64,000 nt of DNA from Eimeria necatrix (lineage: Eukaryota; Apicomplexa; Conoidasida; Eucoccidiorida; Eimeriidae). How positions within the stretch are numbered: the first letter of the stretch is position 1; the number at the start of each line of letters is the position of its first letter. A program made the translations under genes and the position numbers. The stretch lies in assembly GCF_000499385.1 (NCBI RefSeq), contig NW_013651690.1, positions 62,001 through 126,000 on the forward strand, in the 5' to 3' direction. Positions 25,074-36,391 of the stretch are shown here, piece after piece. The notes under the pieces are model-generated. The model did no database searches, was not told the origin of the DNA, and was given only the letters and a program-made list of their open reading frames with translations.

Positions 25074-27771
25074 ATGCATCTGCTGCGGATATTGCGTGCT
25101 TTTTTCCTACTATGCTTGTTCGAATCAGCTGCAGCAGAACCGCCGACTGCTGACAACCCCAACAGCGTCATTCAGATAGACTTCTCCCGGCGGCTAGCTG
25201 ATGTAGATATCCCAGAGTGCGCTCGTAACCAGATTGTATATACAACAATGGCAGACTATGAAATTGCATCTTTACTGCCACAGCGGTCTTCATCAGGTCT
25301 TTACATGCTAGATAGGCTGGAACATTTCCTATCGGAGACTCCAGAAGCAGACCCCGACAAAGTGCCACTGTCCGGGGATTCATCTCAAGATGCAACCAAA
25401 ACAAAATGTGAAATGCCAACTCTGCTTTCTCATGAGCTACACGTCGGCAGCCCGGAGCTTCAGAGCTACCTGCGCGCTGCGCGATTGCGTTGGCTATTGG
25501 ACAGATGTTTTCGTTTTTCGGATGTCGGCGTTGACGACTGGCGCTATGAGCTGTGTATCGGGTGCGCCATTCAACATGGCATAGCGCCGCAGAGTGCGCG
25601 ATTAGTGCATTGCCATCGAAGAAGTGTAAGAAGGCGAAGTAGTAACGATGGCGCTACTGAATCCTTTGTCACGTTTGCGGCCAGCGAACTGCGTTCAGGC
25701 GGAAGGTGACCCTATTCAAAAGCAGCGCGCTTACTGGGAAAACAGTTGGGAAAAATCTTTTTGAGCTAGGCACATATGCTTCTTCAATGGATCAGCTGTG
25801 GGCGGATGGCACAATGACGCAGGTGGGTTCAGCCAAGGGAACAAGCACCTTCTAGTTTTTCTAGGAATTGTTCATCAGCTTTTTTACGTTTTGCCAAGAT
25901 ATCATGCTAGTTTGCTCAGCGTACAAGTACCGAGCAGCCCACGTGCTACTGTTGTCGCCCGGTGTTCCACGTAGTCATTGTTCGGCAAGGATAGGAAGTC
26001 CAAAGGCAACGGCCACATCACAAAATGGCATCAGCAACGAGCTTTGCCACAGCAGATAGGAAAGTTGCAACTTGTGCAACAATCGTTTTTTTGTTTCCCT
26101 GCAGTGGTACACTGGGGGCACGGAGGGCCGGCAAACGGAAGTCCGATTTGTGTGCGGCGACACGCATCCGCGAGTGAAGGGAATATCGGGTCCACAGAAT
26201 GGAAAGTATCGCGTGTGGTTGGAGGCCCCCATGTTCTGTGACTACCGCGAGAATGCGCGTGAACCTGTGAGCTACCCAAGATCGTGAATCAGAGATGCCA
26301 ATATGTGACAGTCACGTGGAGGGGTCCGCTTGACCGGCAGTGAACTTGCTCAATGCGATACTTCGGTGGCAGCGTTGACACGCAGGCCTTAACTGAATCC
26401 CTGATTCGGAGCCTTGAGGGTTGGTGCTCAACTTTCACCACCGACGGCTGGTGGTCATACGAATATTGCCATCCAGACAGTTTAGTGGAGTATCACAAGG
26501 AGCCAGACGGTGCGTAGAATAGGAATTGTTGTCTTGAGAATATACGGGCTAAGAAAGCAACGAACGGAGAGGATTTGTTTTCGAAGGCTCTCAAGCTCCA
26601 ACGCGTGGGTGGCATTGTGTAGAATTAAGCCAATCCTGTTTGCATCTCAGGTGAAGTCAAAGGTCCATTGCATCTTTTGGGAACATTGCATGCTTCTGGG
26701 GATGCAGCGGAGCTGATTTTTAAACGACCAGATCCGGCAAACCCAACGTTGCGGGGCACGGATACTCTACCTCCTAGGGCGAATGGAGCTCCTCGATTTA
26801 AGTTCTTGCCTGTGGAGATCATTGACAAACCAAAGCAATTCTCAAAGAGCCCAACACCAGCGTCTAGCAAAGTCTTGGCGCTCCAGCTTACAAATGTAAA
26901 CATAGATGGCTGTTTGCAAGGCTCAGCTGGCACCAGCAAATAGTAGCACAAAGCATCTGGGGCTGAAAAATGAAGAACGGGCGTAAATGGCTCTGCATTT
27001 TCAGGGGACCGTTTGTGAAGGTACAGACAAGCAACGCAGCGCTAGAGTTCTCTTTGAGTGTCCGGTTGATTTTCCAGTGTTGGCGACGCACCGCATTGTG
27101 CAGATTGAAGAGGTGACCAGCCACCGCACATCAAACCCTTAACGGTCCCTCTAAGCTTTAAACTGTTTCACGCGCAGCGAAGAGCGTGCTACTTGGAGAT
27201 CTGCATAATTGTGTGCTAGAACGTAGTAAGCGTTGGACGGCCATTCTCATTTTGGCACTTTGTGCATTCCAAGATCTGTATGGAACGCGTTTTCAGACAT
27301 CGTTTTGCACGTACGACCTTCTCATTCACACGCCGCTTGTCTGCCCCCATCCCAAACTGCTGCCCCCAAGGCCTCTCGATGCTCAGGTTAGCGCTGGTAA
27401 CGTTGATACATCGTGTGTCTTTTGATATTGCACGTTTGGGGAACGAAAACCTGGAATGCATTCTCGAATTTAACGGAGATGTGAGGTGATCCAGAAATGC
27501 GCCTTTGCAATGCACGCTGGTGACGCTTTCTCACAGGCAGTCTTGGGATATCCAGTGAGGAGAACCTTTACCTACACGATAACGCCTGCTAGCTGGAAGA
27601 GCCTGGGTGCTGTTGATAACGCTGAAGAGGTGAGCGAAGCCTGCGGCCGCTGGATGTATCCGTGTGCGAATTCATGATTTTGCGAATGCTTGGGGCACTA
27701 CTGCAAAAGCCACAGATGCTGCTGAAGCCACAACGCATTTCATACAACATTTGGGCGTGGATAGGAGCCTT
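25074..27771 (+). CDS. ER lectin with two MRH domains (erlectin/XTP3-B or OS-9/Yos9-like)
   Basis: Proteins of this type bind trimmed N-glycans in the ER lumen and hand misfolded glycoproteins to the Hrd1 ERAD ligase. The start at 25074 gives a clear signal peptide (MHLLRILRAFFLLCLFESAAAEP). Exons: 25074-25625, about 25706-25822, 26105-26266, 26386-26509, 26651-26895, 27005-27112, 27297-27386 and 27537-27629; nearly all phases agree. MRH domain 1 reads DDWRYELCIG, then GRQTEVRFVCGD and YRVWLEAPMFC. MRH domain 2 reads GWWSYEYCHP, GTVCEG, SARVLFECP, IVQIEE and FCTYDLLIHTPLVC, with cysteines and the binding-type Arg and Glu in place. Domain 1 lacks the Cys usually found before the Tyr of its last strand. 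Two MRH domains fit erlectin better than OS-9. The last exon may begin at 27709 (stop near 27783) and is uncertain, as is the join after 25625. Confidence 0.85.
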
Positions 27772-27814
27772 GAGTATCACAATGTATTGAGTACGGGGTG
27801 CGAATGTGCAGACT

Positions 27815-28897
27815 ATGGGACAGAACCCGACAAAAGAAGCAACTACCAAGCAGCCCGTCGAAGCTCACCTGGAGGCTTTGCCCAAAGAAGCTGTAGAAAT
27901 GCTCGCGGAGGGGTCCGTGGCTGCGTTATTCGTGTGAATCTGAGCGAGACACGCACCTAAGACAGTTTTTCTCCACTTCCATGCATGTATGAGCGCGTTG
28001 TTCGTATAGGCGCAATCTAGACTCGTTTGGCTTGGCGAAGTATATACGCAAACGGGTGTCAGTGGAAGAACCGAAGTTCAAAGTTGGCGAAATTGTAAGG
28101 TGAGCGTGTGATGTTGTCGGTCTAGCACCTCGTAGAATTCCATTTGATATTAGAGTGTTTTTCACTTTGTGGTCACTCATTTTTCGTCCAGACACCGCTG
28201 GTGGCAGTACACTGCGGTTGTGGTCTCCTGGGACGCTTCTTGCATGGCAAATAATGACTGGTCCAGCAAGGTGAGCCTGCTGCTTTTTGGTGCTCTCGCT
28301 GCTGCTCTTTGGTGCTCTCATGTTTTCTACCGAAGTGCATGAGGCTTGCATAGAGAGTGAACAGCGCTTGCACTGAAGAATGCAGACACTCTAGAGCGAA
28401 AAGCCCTTCCAACTTTTCTGTCTCAGGTGTACGCTGTATACCCCCAGTCTGTATTACAAACACCTCACTATCTTCTCCTGGTTGCCCAAGCAAGCGAAGC
28501 AGGTGACTCTCTTCCACTCTACGCATATGTTCCGGAAGTAAGTTGTGGATGGCCCTTCACTTATGCTTAGAGCTGCTAGGTGTAGACACTAAAATATCAC
28601 AGTGGTTCGGTAGAATGCTGTGACCACACGCGAGCCGTGTTTTTTTGGCTGTCTTCAGGCAGGGCTGGAGGCTGTCTCAAAGGACATTTCCGAAGTGTCC
28701 CATCCAGATATTAATAAATATTTCGAGGCAAGTGGTTGGAGTCTCCTGGCAAGTGACCGCAGTCTAGCGAGCTCCAGGCATATATAGTGTGTGGTGTCTT
28801 CTGTCGACTGCAGGAGTTTTCTAAAAGCAGGAGACGCTATGTGATGAAGGCTGACAACTTCTTTGCAGCAAGCTTCCCTGACGATGCAAACTTATGA
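27815..28897 (+). CDS. YccV-like (hemimethylated DNA-binding / HspQ) domain protein
   Basis: The YccV/HspQ domain is a small beta-barrel. In bacteria it tunes Lon/Clp proteolysis or binds hemimethylated DNA, and in animals it occurs in the F-box protein FBXO21. Secure exons run from about 28006 to 28099, then about 28191-28270, about 28429-28540, about 28661-28727 and 28814-28897. Motifs are FKVGEIVRHRWWQYTAVVV spanning an intron, SWDASC, HYLLLV, YAYVPE, then SHPDINKYFE and the C-terminal tail. The start is inferred: an open frame from the ATG at 27815 (AHLEALPKEAVEMLAEGSV) could supply the N-terminus, but its donor is weak. The intron after 28727 is of the GC-AG type. It lies close behind the ER lectin gene on the same strand, and the division between the two genes is inferred. 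Confidence 0.8.
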
Positions 28898-29048
28898 AGT
28901 ACCTGACGCTTTCCCCCTTTCCCCGAATTTTCGGAGAATGCAAATGAGAACTAAGAACTGAAACAGCAGCTGCAGTTGTTGCTGCGAAGGACAGTTTGAG
29001 AACTGCTTATTCCTGTTTTGGTTTTTTGTTACCCCCGTTGCTGCTGTT

Positions 29049-30752
29049 TTACTTAACAGGTAGGTCAGCGTCTGCCAGTGCAGTGCGGCCCATATGAGGA
29101 GCTGCGGAGGCGGCACCGGATTGAAGACGAGGCCTTCCACTTCTGAGATGCCGCCTGCCTTGCTGGACTTTGAAGAGTACTTGACGGAACTCCTGAGTAC
29201 AAAAATGCAAGTGCATGCATTTACAGACATTTAGTCATGCAGCTGTTGGGCCGAAGCCGGTCTGTGGCGTGGCCTACTTCGGATTCCTCAGAGGGAGTCT
29301 GTTGCTGCTGCTGTTCTGATTCGTGCAAGAGCTCTGCCTCTTCGTCCTGTTCACGTGCAACAGAGTTGCACCTGATTGTTTCCTCCTTTTGACAGCATTT
29401 ACCTCAAGACTCTGTTCTTCTGCTGCGAGTTTTTTTAACTTCTTGCGAACATTCTGAAGTGGCGCAGTTGAGGGGTGAATGTGTAGAGCTGTCAGGCTTT
29501 AAAAGTAAACTTGCGGGACACTTCGACGGCACTTCGGGCTTGTCGCAATCAACTCCTAGCTGCCAGTGCAGCCCAGCTATTGAATGCAGTATATGGGGAA
29601 GGAAAGAAGCGGCTCACATCCTCTCGAGACTCTATCCATGGTCCCAGCTCAGCTGCCGGTGGCTATTGTCAGGCAGTTCACAATCTCGTGAGAAATGCGT
29701 GAAGTTTAAGCCCTCACTTCTTCTTTTTCCTTTTGCTCTGCTGCCGATATTAATTGTTCGCCGCTAGCTACAGCTGGGAGACGCCGAGGGCGTCGGGGAC
29801 TCATCAGCGCTCGCTAGGACCTCATGAAGCCGCTGGCGGAGACAGACTAACCTAATTCTAATTTGGATTCTGTGGGGACACTTTCTGGCTTCTCTGCTGT
29901 AACTTCGTTGGCCTCGTGGATAGCCTCCTCTGCCGCTTTTTGTGCATCCTGTAGGCATGGAATGTGTCCCGATGGAGATGCAAGGGCTAATTTCTAGTTG
30001 CTCACGACCGCTTTTTTGTGTTCTTCATCTAGCTCTTCCTTTCTGTCTTTGTCTTCTCGATTCATAACATCTTCTTCTAATTCACTCTCAGCTGAAGTGC
30101 TGTTGGTGAAGTCTGCAGTCCTGCTGTGCTGGCCGACATACACTCGAGGTCACGAAGCATCATCGCCGTCTCTTTTGCTGCTTGTCATTTGAGTTGCGAA
30201 ATCTCCGCTTCTGCTTATAAAAACATCAAACCTGCTTCCCCCGATATTTGTCGCGCTTGTTCCTTGGCGTCCTTTTTCAGCTCCTTTGAAACGGCTTCGT
30301 CGTCATGCCGCTTTGCTTCTTCCTGTAGACACCCCAAGCAGGCAGAGAAACTGCGCAATTTCCTCGTTGTGTTTATGCATGCAACGGACTCACGTCGTTC
30401 GCTTCTTGGCGAGACGACCAGTTATCCTCCAGCGCATCAGCCTGCTGTGCTTCAGCGACGACTGCAGTTTCTGCCTTTGGGAGGGTTAAGCTGAAGGCAG
30501 GACACCGAATCCCGATACAACATATTTCATACACCGTCAGATTCAGCCTCCTCGTCGTCTAGCGGTGCATCCTTTCAAATAAATGTTTTACGCACACAGA
30601 GGAGCCTCCTTGCCTGCTGTTTGTTGTTGAAAACGATGGGCGAAGGACAGAGGTGTAGCTACGTCCAATCTGTCACTGCTGCGCCTAAGCGCGGAAACAG
30701 GGGTTGCAAAGATTACAGCTGCCACCGCGGGCCACAGGATCTGATGACGCAT
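29049..30752 (-). CDS. Secreted or ER-luminal charged coiled-coil protein, multi-exon
   Basis: The family is not recognised. A reverse-strand ATG at 30752 opens a signal peptide (MRHQILWPAVAAVIFATPV). Downstream, short exons in consistent style encode Glu/Lys/Ala-rich helix: an acidic piece near 30565-30530 (DAPLDDEEAESD), one near 30490-30400, EEAKRHDDEAVSKELKKDAK near 30325-30240, ESELEEDVMNREDKDRKEEL near 30090-30020, DAQKAAEEAIHEANEV near 29950-29865, and a Gln run near 29330. The last exon (from about 29190) is Arg-rich and ends at a TAA at 29049. It is probably a secretory-pathway protein with a long coiled coil. Exact splice sites were not all fixed, and some small exons may be missing. 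Confidence 0.55.
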
Positions 30753-31088
30753 TCTCTTTGTTAAAAAGGAAAAAGAAACTTCCTAGGTATCTGAAAAAAA
30801 TCCCTTAGCGCGTGTAGGCCAGGCGTCGTTCTACATGGTCAAACGGACGCCGACTCAACGCTTCTTTCTAGCGTAGTGACACCCCGTGAAACTGCACCAG
30901 ATGGCTCGGTTGTTTCACCGCCTTTCGTCGGTATTAAAAGTAGAGATGAAAGTCATGATCCAGAAAGATGCATGCACGTTTTGCTAACTTCAAGATTGAG
31001 GGAATAAGATACAGGATACAAGATTTGCAGCGCTGCGGTCGACTGGATAACGGAAACAATGCCCGTTTCGTCATCTCGTGATATACTG

Positions 31089-33565
31089 CTACTGGGCTGC
31101 CTGTAAGGAAATCTGCCGGGACTGGGATTCCATTGCACTAATGACGCTTTCATATATTTCACACTTTCGGAGAAATGTGCTGTCAGTACTGCCCTGTGCA
31201 CTGCAAGCTTGACGAGCCTGAAGGCATCAGAAATGCAGAATGTCAGTCATTGTTGCCGACACCCAGTACCTGTTTTCAGAGGGCGGGTTAAACGTTTTTC
31301 ACCTCCACAGAATTCTTGAACACAGAGCAGATCAACCAGCTGGGTTGCAGCAACGTGTGCATATATGTATCACCTCCTGTAGATGACTTCTTGCCTTATC
31401 AAGCTCCTTGGCATATGCATAGATCAGGCCCAGTGCACAATGGGCCATATCTGAGGATGACAGTGCAAACGGTGCTAACTGTACCGCTTGGCATTGCGCC
31501 TTGCCGCGCAAACGACGGACAGCAGCGCGCTAACAGGGGAATGTTTCAGCTCACAGTGGACTTTCGTTTCCTTCAGCGGCTCTTCGCTAGAGTAATTCAC
31601 TACGTGGCGCATGTTCTCTACCGCTTCACGAATTTCTAGATCCGCTGCAGGCGACAAGGCAAACAAACATAGTGGAGCCTGACAGTGGAAGCTGCAAGTG
31701 GCATATTTTTTCATGCAGGCACTCAATTTCAAGAAACCTAGGAGATTGCGTGTTAACTTATTGGTACTTTATTGGAGTAAACGGCGTACTGTACATTTGC
31801 TGCCGGCTCTGGCTCTCCTCTGCAACGGCATTTGCCAAGGAGTTCGCAGCATCATGAACGAAAGTGGACGCAGCTTGTTCGAACCAATTCATGATGATCT
31901 CGCAAATGTTGACGTAGATTGCAGAGCATGCAGAATGGGAGTTTGCAGTGCCGCTTTTCTTGAAAACTTCTGCCTGAATAAGAGCCAGCGTGACCCTACT
32001 GACCCGTCATTACAGCCTAATTTAGCATTATCTTCTTAGGCTGTGTGTAAGGGAGCTCACCATATTAAAGAAGGACGGGACCACCCGGAAGTTTGTGGGA
32101 CCGAACTCACAGGCGGCATAGTAAACCTGTGTGAATGCATTCATCTCGACCCGAAGTCCTTAATGAGATCAAGTTACACTGCTGAGATATCAATATGCAT
32201 TTTCCCATGGCTTTATTTATTATTTTTAATATTCGGTGAGTAAAACCGAGGCAGCCTTGCGCCGTTCAGCTCACGTCCATTGCGCATGCACGAAGGGCCT
32301 GATCGTACTTGTTCTGCGACGCGAATAATCTGCCGAAATTCCTGTAGAGGCTGCATCTCGCTAATTTTCCAGCTTCTGGGTGCTTCGAGAGTACGTGGTC
32401 AGCCTGTTGTTTTTCGCATGCAGCGGACTGTCCATAAATTGAATTCGATGTACTGCGCACACTATGCTTGAGCTTGTGTTCCCTGGGAACAGGAGGTATA
32501 GGGAGTTCATGTGTTACGGAGTTTCACCATGCTTAACAACTCCTCTGCCGAGTTAAGTTGTTGTAGCCCTGAATTATTTCAAGACAGATGCGGAAAACCT
32601 TCCCTGACGTTCGAATTGGAAAGTAGGAATCATCCACAGGTGCAGTACTTCAACTTATTAAATTCCAGATTTCTTTTTAAGCACCTAAAGAAAAGGCTTC
32701 TCTGCATCTAAAGAGTACCTAGGTATATCTGGGCTAAGAGTAGCTGGGGTTGAACAACTTCCAAAGAGTTCAATCCATAAAGAATTTCTGCTGTCCTCGC
32801 GGCGTACAAAGCTCCAGCCACAGCCAAGTTGAAGTTACCCTGCACAACCCATGACTGGGCGGCAGCAGTGCTCGCTTCTAGGACGGCATTCTGCGTTCAT
32901 AACGAAAATAAACGTATCAGTATCCCTAATAAAACTAATGCCTTTTGCTGGAACTAACTCAGAGAAATTAAAAACGGATCTGTAGGTTGTTGCACAACAG
33001 AAGAGATAGTTGGCAACACCTCCCATGCCTACAGCGATCTGTCTCCTCTTCTTTTTGTATTCCTGCCGCTCTCTCTCGGAGCCTATAAAGGTTGGAGTTT
33101 CTTGAAGTAGTTTGAGCTCACGGTGGATCATGTGCAAAACGCCGTCCCAAGCAACTTTGAAGTGCCTGACTGAACTGCAGACAAGGCACCAATTACGATA
33201 AACCACACTTTAACTTCAACAAAATGTTCCGTAAATTTCTCAGCACAACGGGACCCAAAAGACGGAAAGAAGCAACTCCAATTTTTGTTATTTTTGCGGG
33301 AGACACAGCTGAAAACCTTCAATTCAACTCATGTAGGTGACCCAGGAAGTCAGCCCACTTTGTTGCAGTACCCGGCGAAATGTGATCCATGAATCCGCCA
33401 TGAGAGCATTCACTGCTTCGCTTTATTTTCTTTCTCAGGGCCAATGCCTTACCAGAACCATCCTGGGCATGCTGTGCATTTATACTCGGCTGGTTGAGCA
33501 CATAGTTCGCACTTCGGTTTCTCTCCCCTTGGGAGCGCCAGCCTGCTGACGTGTTCGACGAACAT
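31089..33565 (-). CDS. ZMYND12-like protein: MYND zinc finger plus TPR repeats
   Basis: Human ZMYND12 is an axonemal protein of sperm flagella that partners TTC29. Exon 1 (33565-33453) starts MFVEHVSRLALPRGEKPKCE and carries CELCAQPAEYKCTAC, closely matching the human N-terminus. Exon 2 (from 33174) completes the MYND finger in the correct phase (C, then SVRHFKVAWDGVLHMIH), then gives ERERQEYKKKRRQIAVGMGG and NYLF. Later exons give a TPR (GNFNLAVAGALYAARTAEI, LLLAQIYLG), then SLYRNFGRLFASQNKYDQAL, VYYAACEFGP, and a helix near 31640-31560. The last exons give MAHCALGLIYAYAKELDKAR and 31217-31089 ending in TAG. Order and spacing follow ZMYND12 throughout. Eimeria has flagella only in microgametes, so expression there is expected. 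The exon 2 donor and some 3' joins are unresolved. Confidence 0.82.
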
Positions 33566-36391
33566 CTTACGAACTGAGAGGAATGAACAAACTTTTTCAA
33601 ACTGGGAATGAGTTTTGTGAAATAAACGAGAGGATCTTCTGGTATTTTTCTTGGAAGAGAGCAGTCGCCGTATAGGTACATGACTTACGACCAGCTTCAA
33701 TTCAAGTTATGCTCATGCTAAAAATGAAGAGCGCTGCACTAAAGTATTACTTAAGAGCCATGTTAATCTGATCAAATATATTTTCGTCCATAGCTCCAAA
33801 AGACACTATTTTCTGCCTTAATAGGAACAGTCGGTGAAAACAGCCTCTGGCATGAGTAGCGCCGGCTGCTCATCTTGCCTGATAGAGTCGCCTCCATAGA
33901 AGCGGAACTATGAGGGTACACGCTGGAAATAATATTTAAGTTTAGTACCTCAGGCGTCTTCCTTGGGGGCAACTGGTTAGTGGCTCCAAGCACTAGAGCG
34001 CCCTCGAGCAGTGCTTAGCTTTTGCATCAGTATGTAGCGTCTACCTCTCACACTCAAAGAACTTGCTCTGTGGGCCCAGTTCTTCCAATTTTTCAGCTTT
34101 TCCTCAGTATAAATGCATACGGGTCAATTTTTGTATGATGTTTCTTACCACTTGGCGCTATCCTACTGCCCGAAGAGCACCAAAGGATTTAAGCGGGGCT
34201 GCGGGTGACCAAGCGGCATCACGCTAAGGGGGCGAGGCCGATAACATTATAGACCTAGCCTCCCCCATTCAGAATTGTCTTTTAATTCCTAATTGTATGC
34301 AGAGCATTAAGGGAACCATATGAGAAGAAGTAATGGTGTGCCTCTAGAGTTGGTCTGTGACTGGGGAGCCTCATGCGCCCCGCAGTGTTACGCTATCAGA
34401 TTAGTCTCTTTTTAAGCGGAATTTTTTCATGGCGACGATCTATCATTTTCGCTGGCCAAGCGTAGCTGAAATGTTGACCTTGTACTCCGTTCGGACGTTG
34501 GTCCATGGAGCCCGCAACCTAGTACAACAAGTTGAAAGGAAGGCCCGCTTGTGCTGCTCCTCTCACTTCCTAACAACAACGAATTCTCTATCAGTCTGAG
34601 TTGTATCATGTTCTTTAGAATGCGACAAATAGTAAAATTTGACTGAGTAGGACTAAATCAGGCAAGGTTGAGCTCTACTGGCGTCAAGTCGTTCGTCTAA
34701 CGTAGGTGCAAAGCCAAAGGGTAAAACGAACCTTCCAGCAACTGGTATCCTTCGAAGGTGCTTTAAGCATGGCTGGAGTTCAACTTATTTCATGAAGTGA
34801 AACGAATGACCTGCAGTGGCGTCCCCCTCCTGCTATTCTCAAATTCGTGTGTAGATCCGGTAGTTACTTTATTGAATTAGTGGCAATTATGTGGACACCG
34901 AACAGCCAATTTTGGAGTGCAGAATTGGCAGTGGACGGTGCGGCTAACGCTTGGTCAAGTTGTCGAGGTGTCAAGGTGGGAAAACTGCCGGTACATTCTG
35001 ATACGTCAGCAAGTGCCAGGAGTTTGAATCCACTTAGAAGCCCGTAACAGCGTACCTGCTAAACGAGCTGGCCCTGGAAATGGATGTCTCTTTAGCAGCA
35101 CTCCATGACCTGGCCCTTATCATTGCAAGCTCGTCAATATTGCGCGGCAAGAAGATGTAGGCGTGGTGACTGTTGCGACGCCTTTGGCGAGAAACTGATT
35201 GGCTTGGCCCCTTAACCAGGTCCCGTTTTGCAGTACCAAGCATTTAGACCAAAATTATGAAGCTTAGAGAGAAGAAGATGCCCCCGTTGGCAGCAACCAG
35301 AGATGGCGAAGCTATTTCCCGATGCAGTTTTAGTGTGTCGGCATCCGTGATTCTCTCTTCTTTCCTCTCGAAGGCAAAGCATAATAATACTCCTAAGCCA
35401 TCACGTGGACAATGTACGGTATTATGAATAAACTCCTCCACGAGGCTGATCGTCCGGAAAGTTTTTCTTTGATTAGTGCTGCCCAGTACTTTGCATCCTC
35501 TTCGACACATTTCAAGCCATGGTCAGACTCCCTCGAGGAAACGTACATTGATAGCAGAAACTCCATGTTTGGCACCATAATGTTCAGTTTTAACAGATAT
35601 TTTCGAAGATAAACATCTTTGAGCTGTCGGGCAAATAGTCCACAAAATCTGCGCTCGCGCGGCGCATCTGCACGCGTTTGCGTGTTACTGTGGCTCCGAG
35701 GGTTTTCAGCACTAGGTTTTCCCTGTCAGCATTCAACATGAGCCTTCAAATGCTATTTACTAGTCAAAATAATTACAAATATAAAAAGCACATCACACAA
35801 AAATAAAAGAAATCCCGCGACTTTCGAAATCTATGGCCTGAATCTTTCTGCTGATGCACAGGGCAGCCTTTTACCGCAACAGTGCTTCTTGTGGGCGCTT
35901 CCCGATTTATGGCCTTAGTGAAACAATTACCGATAGCCTTGCTAGAATACGACTACAAGTGAATGAATGACAGGCAGCCGCCAACAACACGGTTTCACAA
36001 AATTTTGGGACGGCCCTGCTGTGGTGCTGTTTTTGGTCACGAGCTTGGCTGCTGTTGTCCATCCTTACTCATGAGCTACATTCTGCTTTGCATTTGGAGC
36101 CGTGTGTGAGAGAGTATAGCGCTTGCGTAAAAGAAAAACAAATCACAACCCTCATACGGATATGTTTCCTTGAAACCCGCCTACAGAGTTGCTCGTTTAC
36201 TGCATCCGGTCAACAGTGAACCCATAGAAAAGCAAAAGTGGCGAGTCTTCAAGCTGGCTAAAAGAAAATGGGGTAACTGCCCCACAAGGGAAGCTGCACA
36301 TTGGCTTATTTCTGCTCCTAGTCCGAAAAGTCAGCGTAGAACACTGGTGCATATTTCCATCTTCTAAGAGCAGAAATAATATTGCTTTCAC
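33566..36391. other. Large intergenic region, no supported gene
   Basis: About 2.8 kb lies between the ZMYND12-like gene and the 3' end of the protease gene. All open frames are under 90 codons, without domains or splice partners, and the composition is relatively AT-rich (for example 35750-35830). It probably holds the ZMYND12 promoter and the protease 3' untranslated region. No repeat array is present. Confidence 0.4.

Noticed and set aside
30953..31201. Separate small reverse-strand gene
   Set aside because: The same bases in another frame (31217-31089) form the phase-correct last exon of the ZMYND12-like gene.
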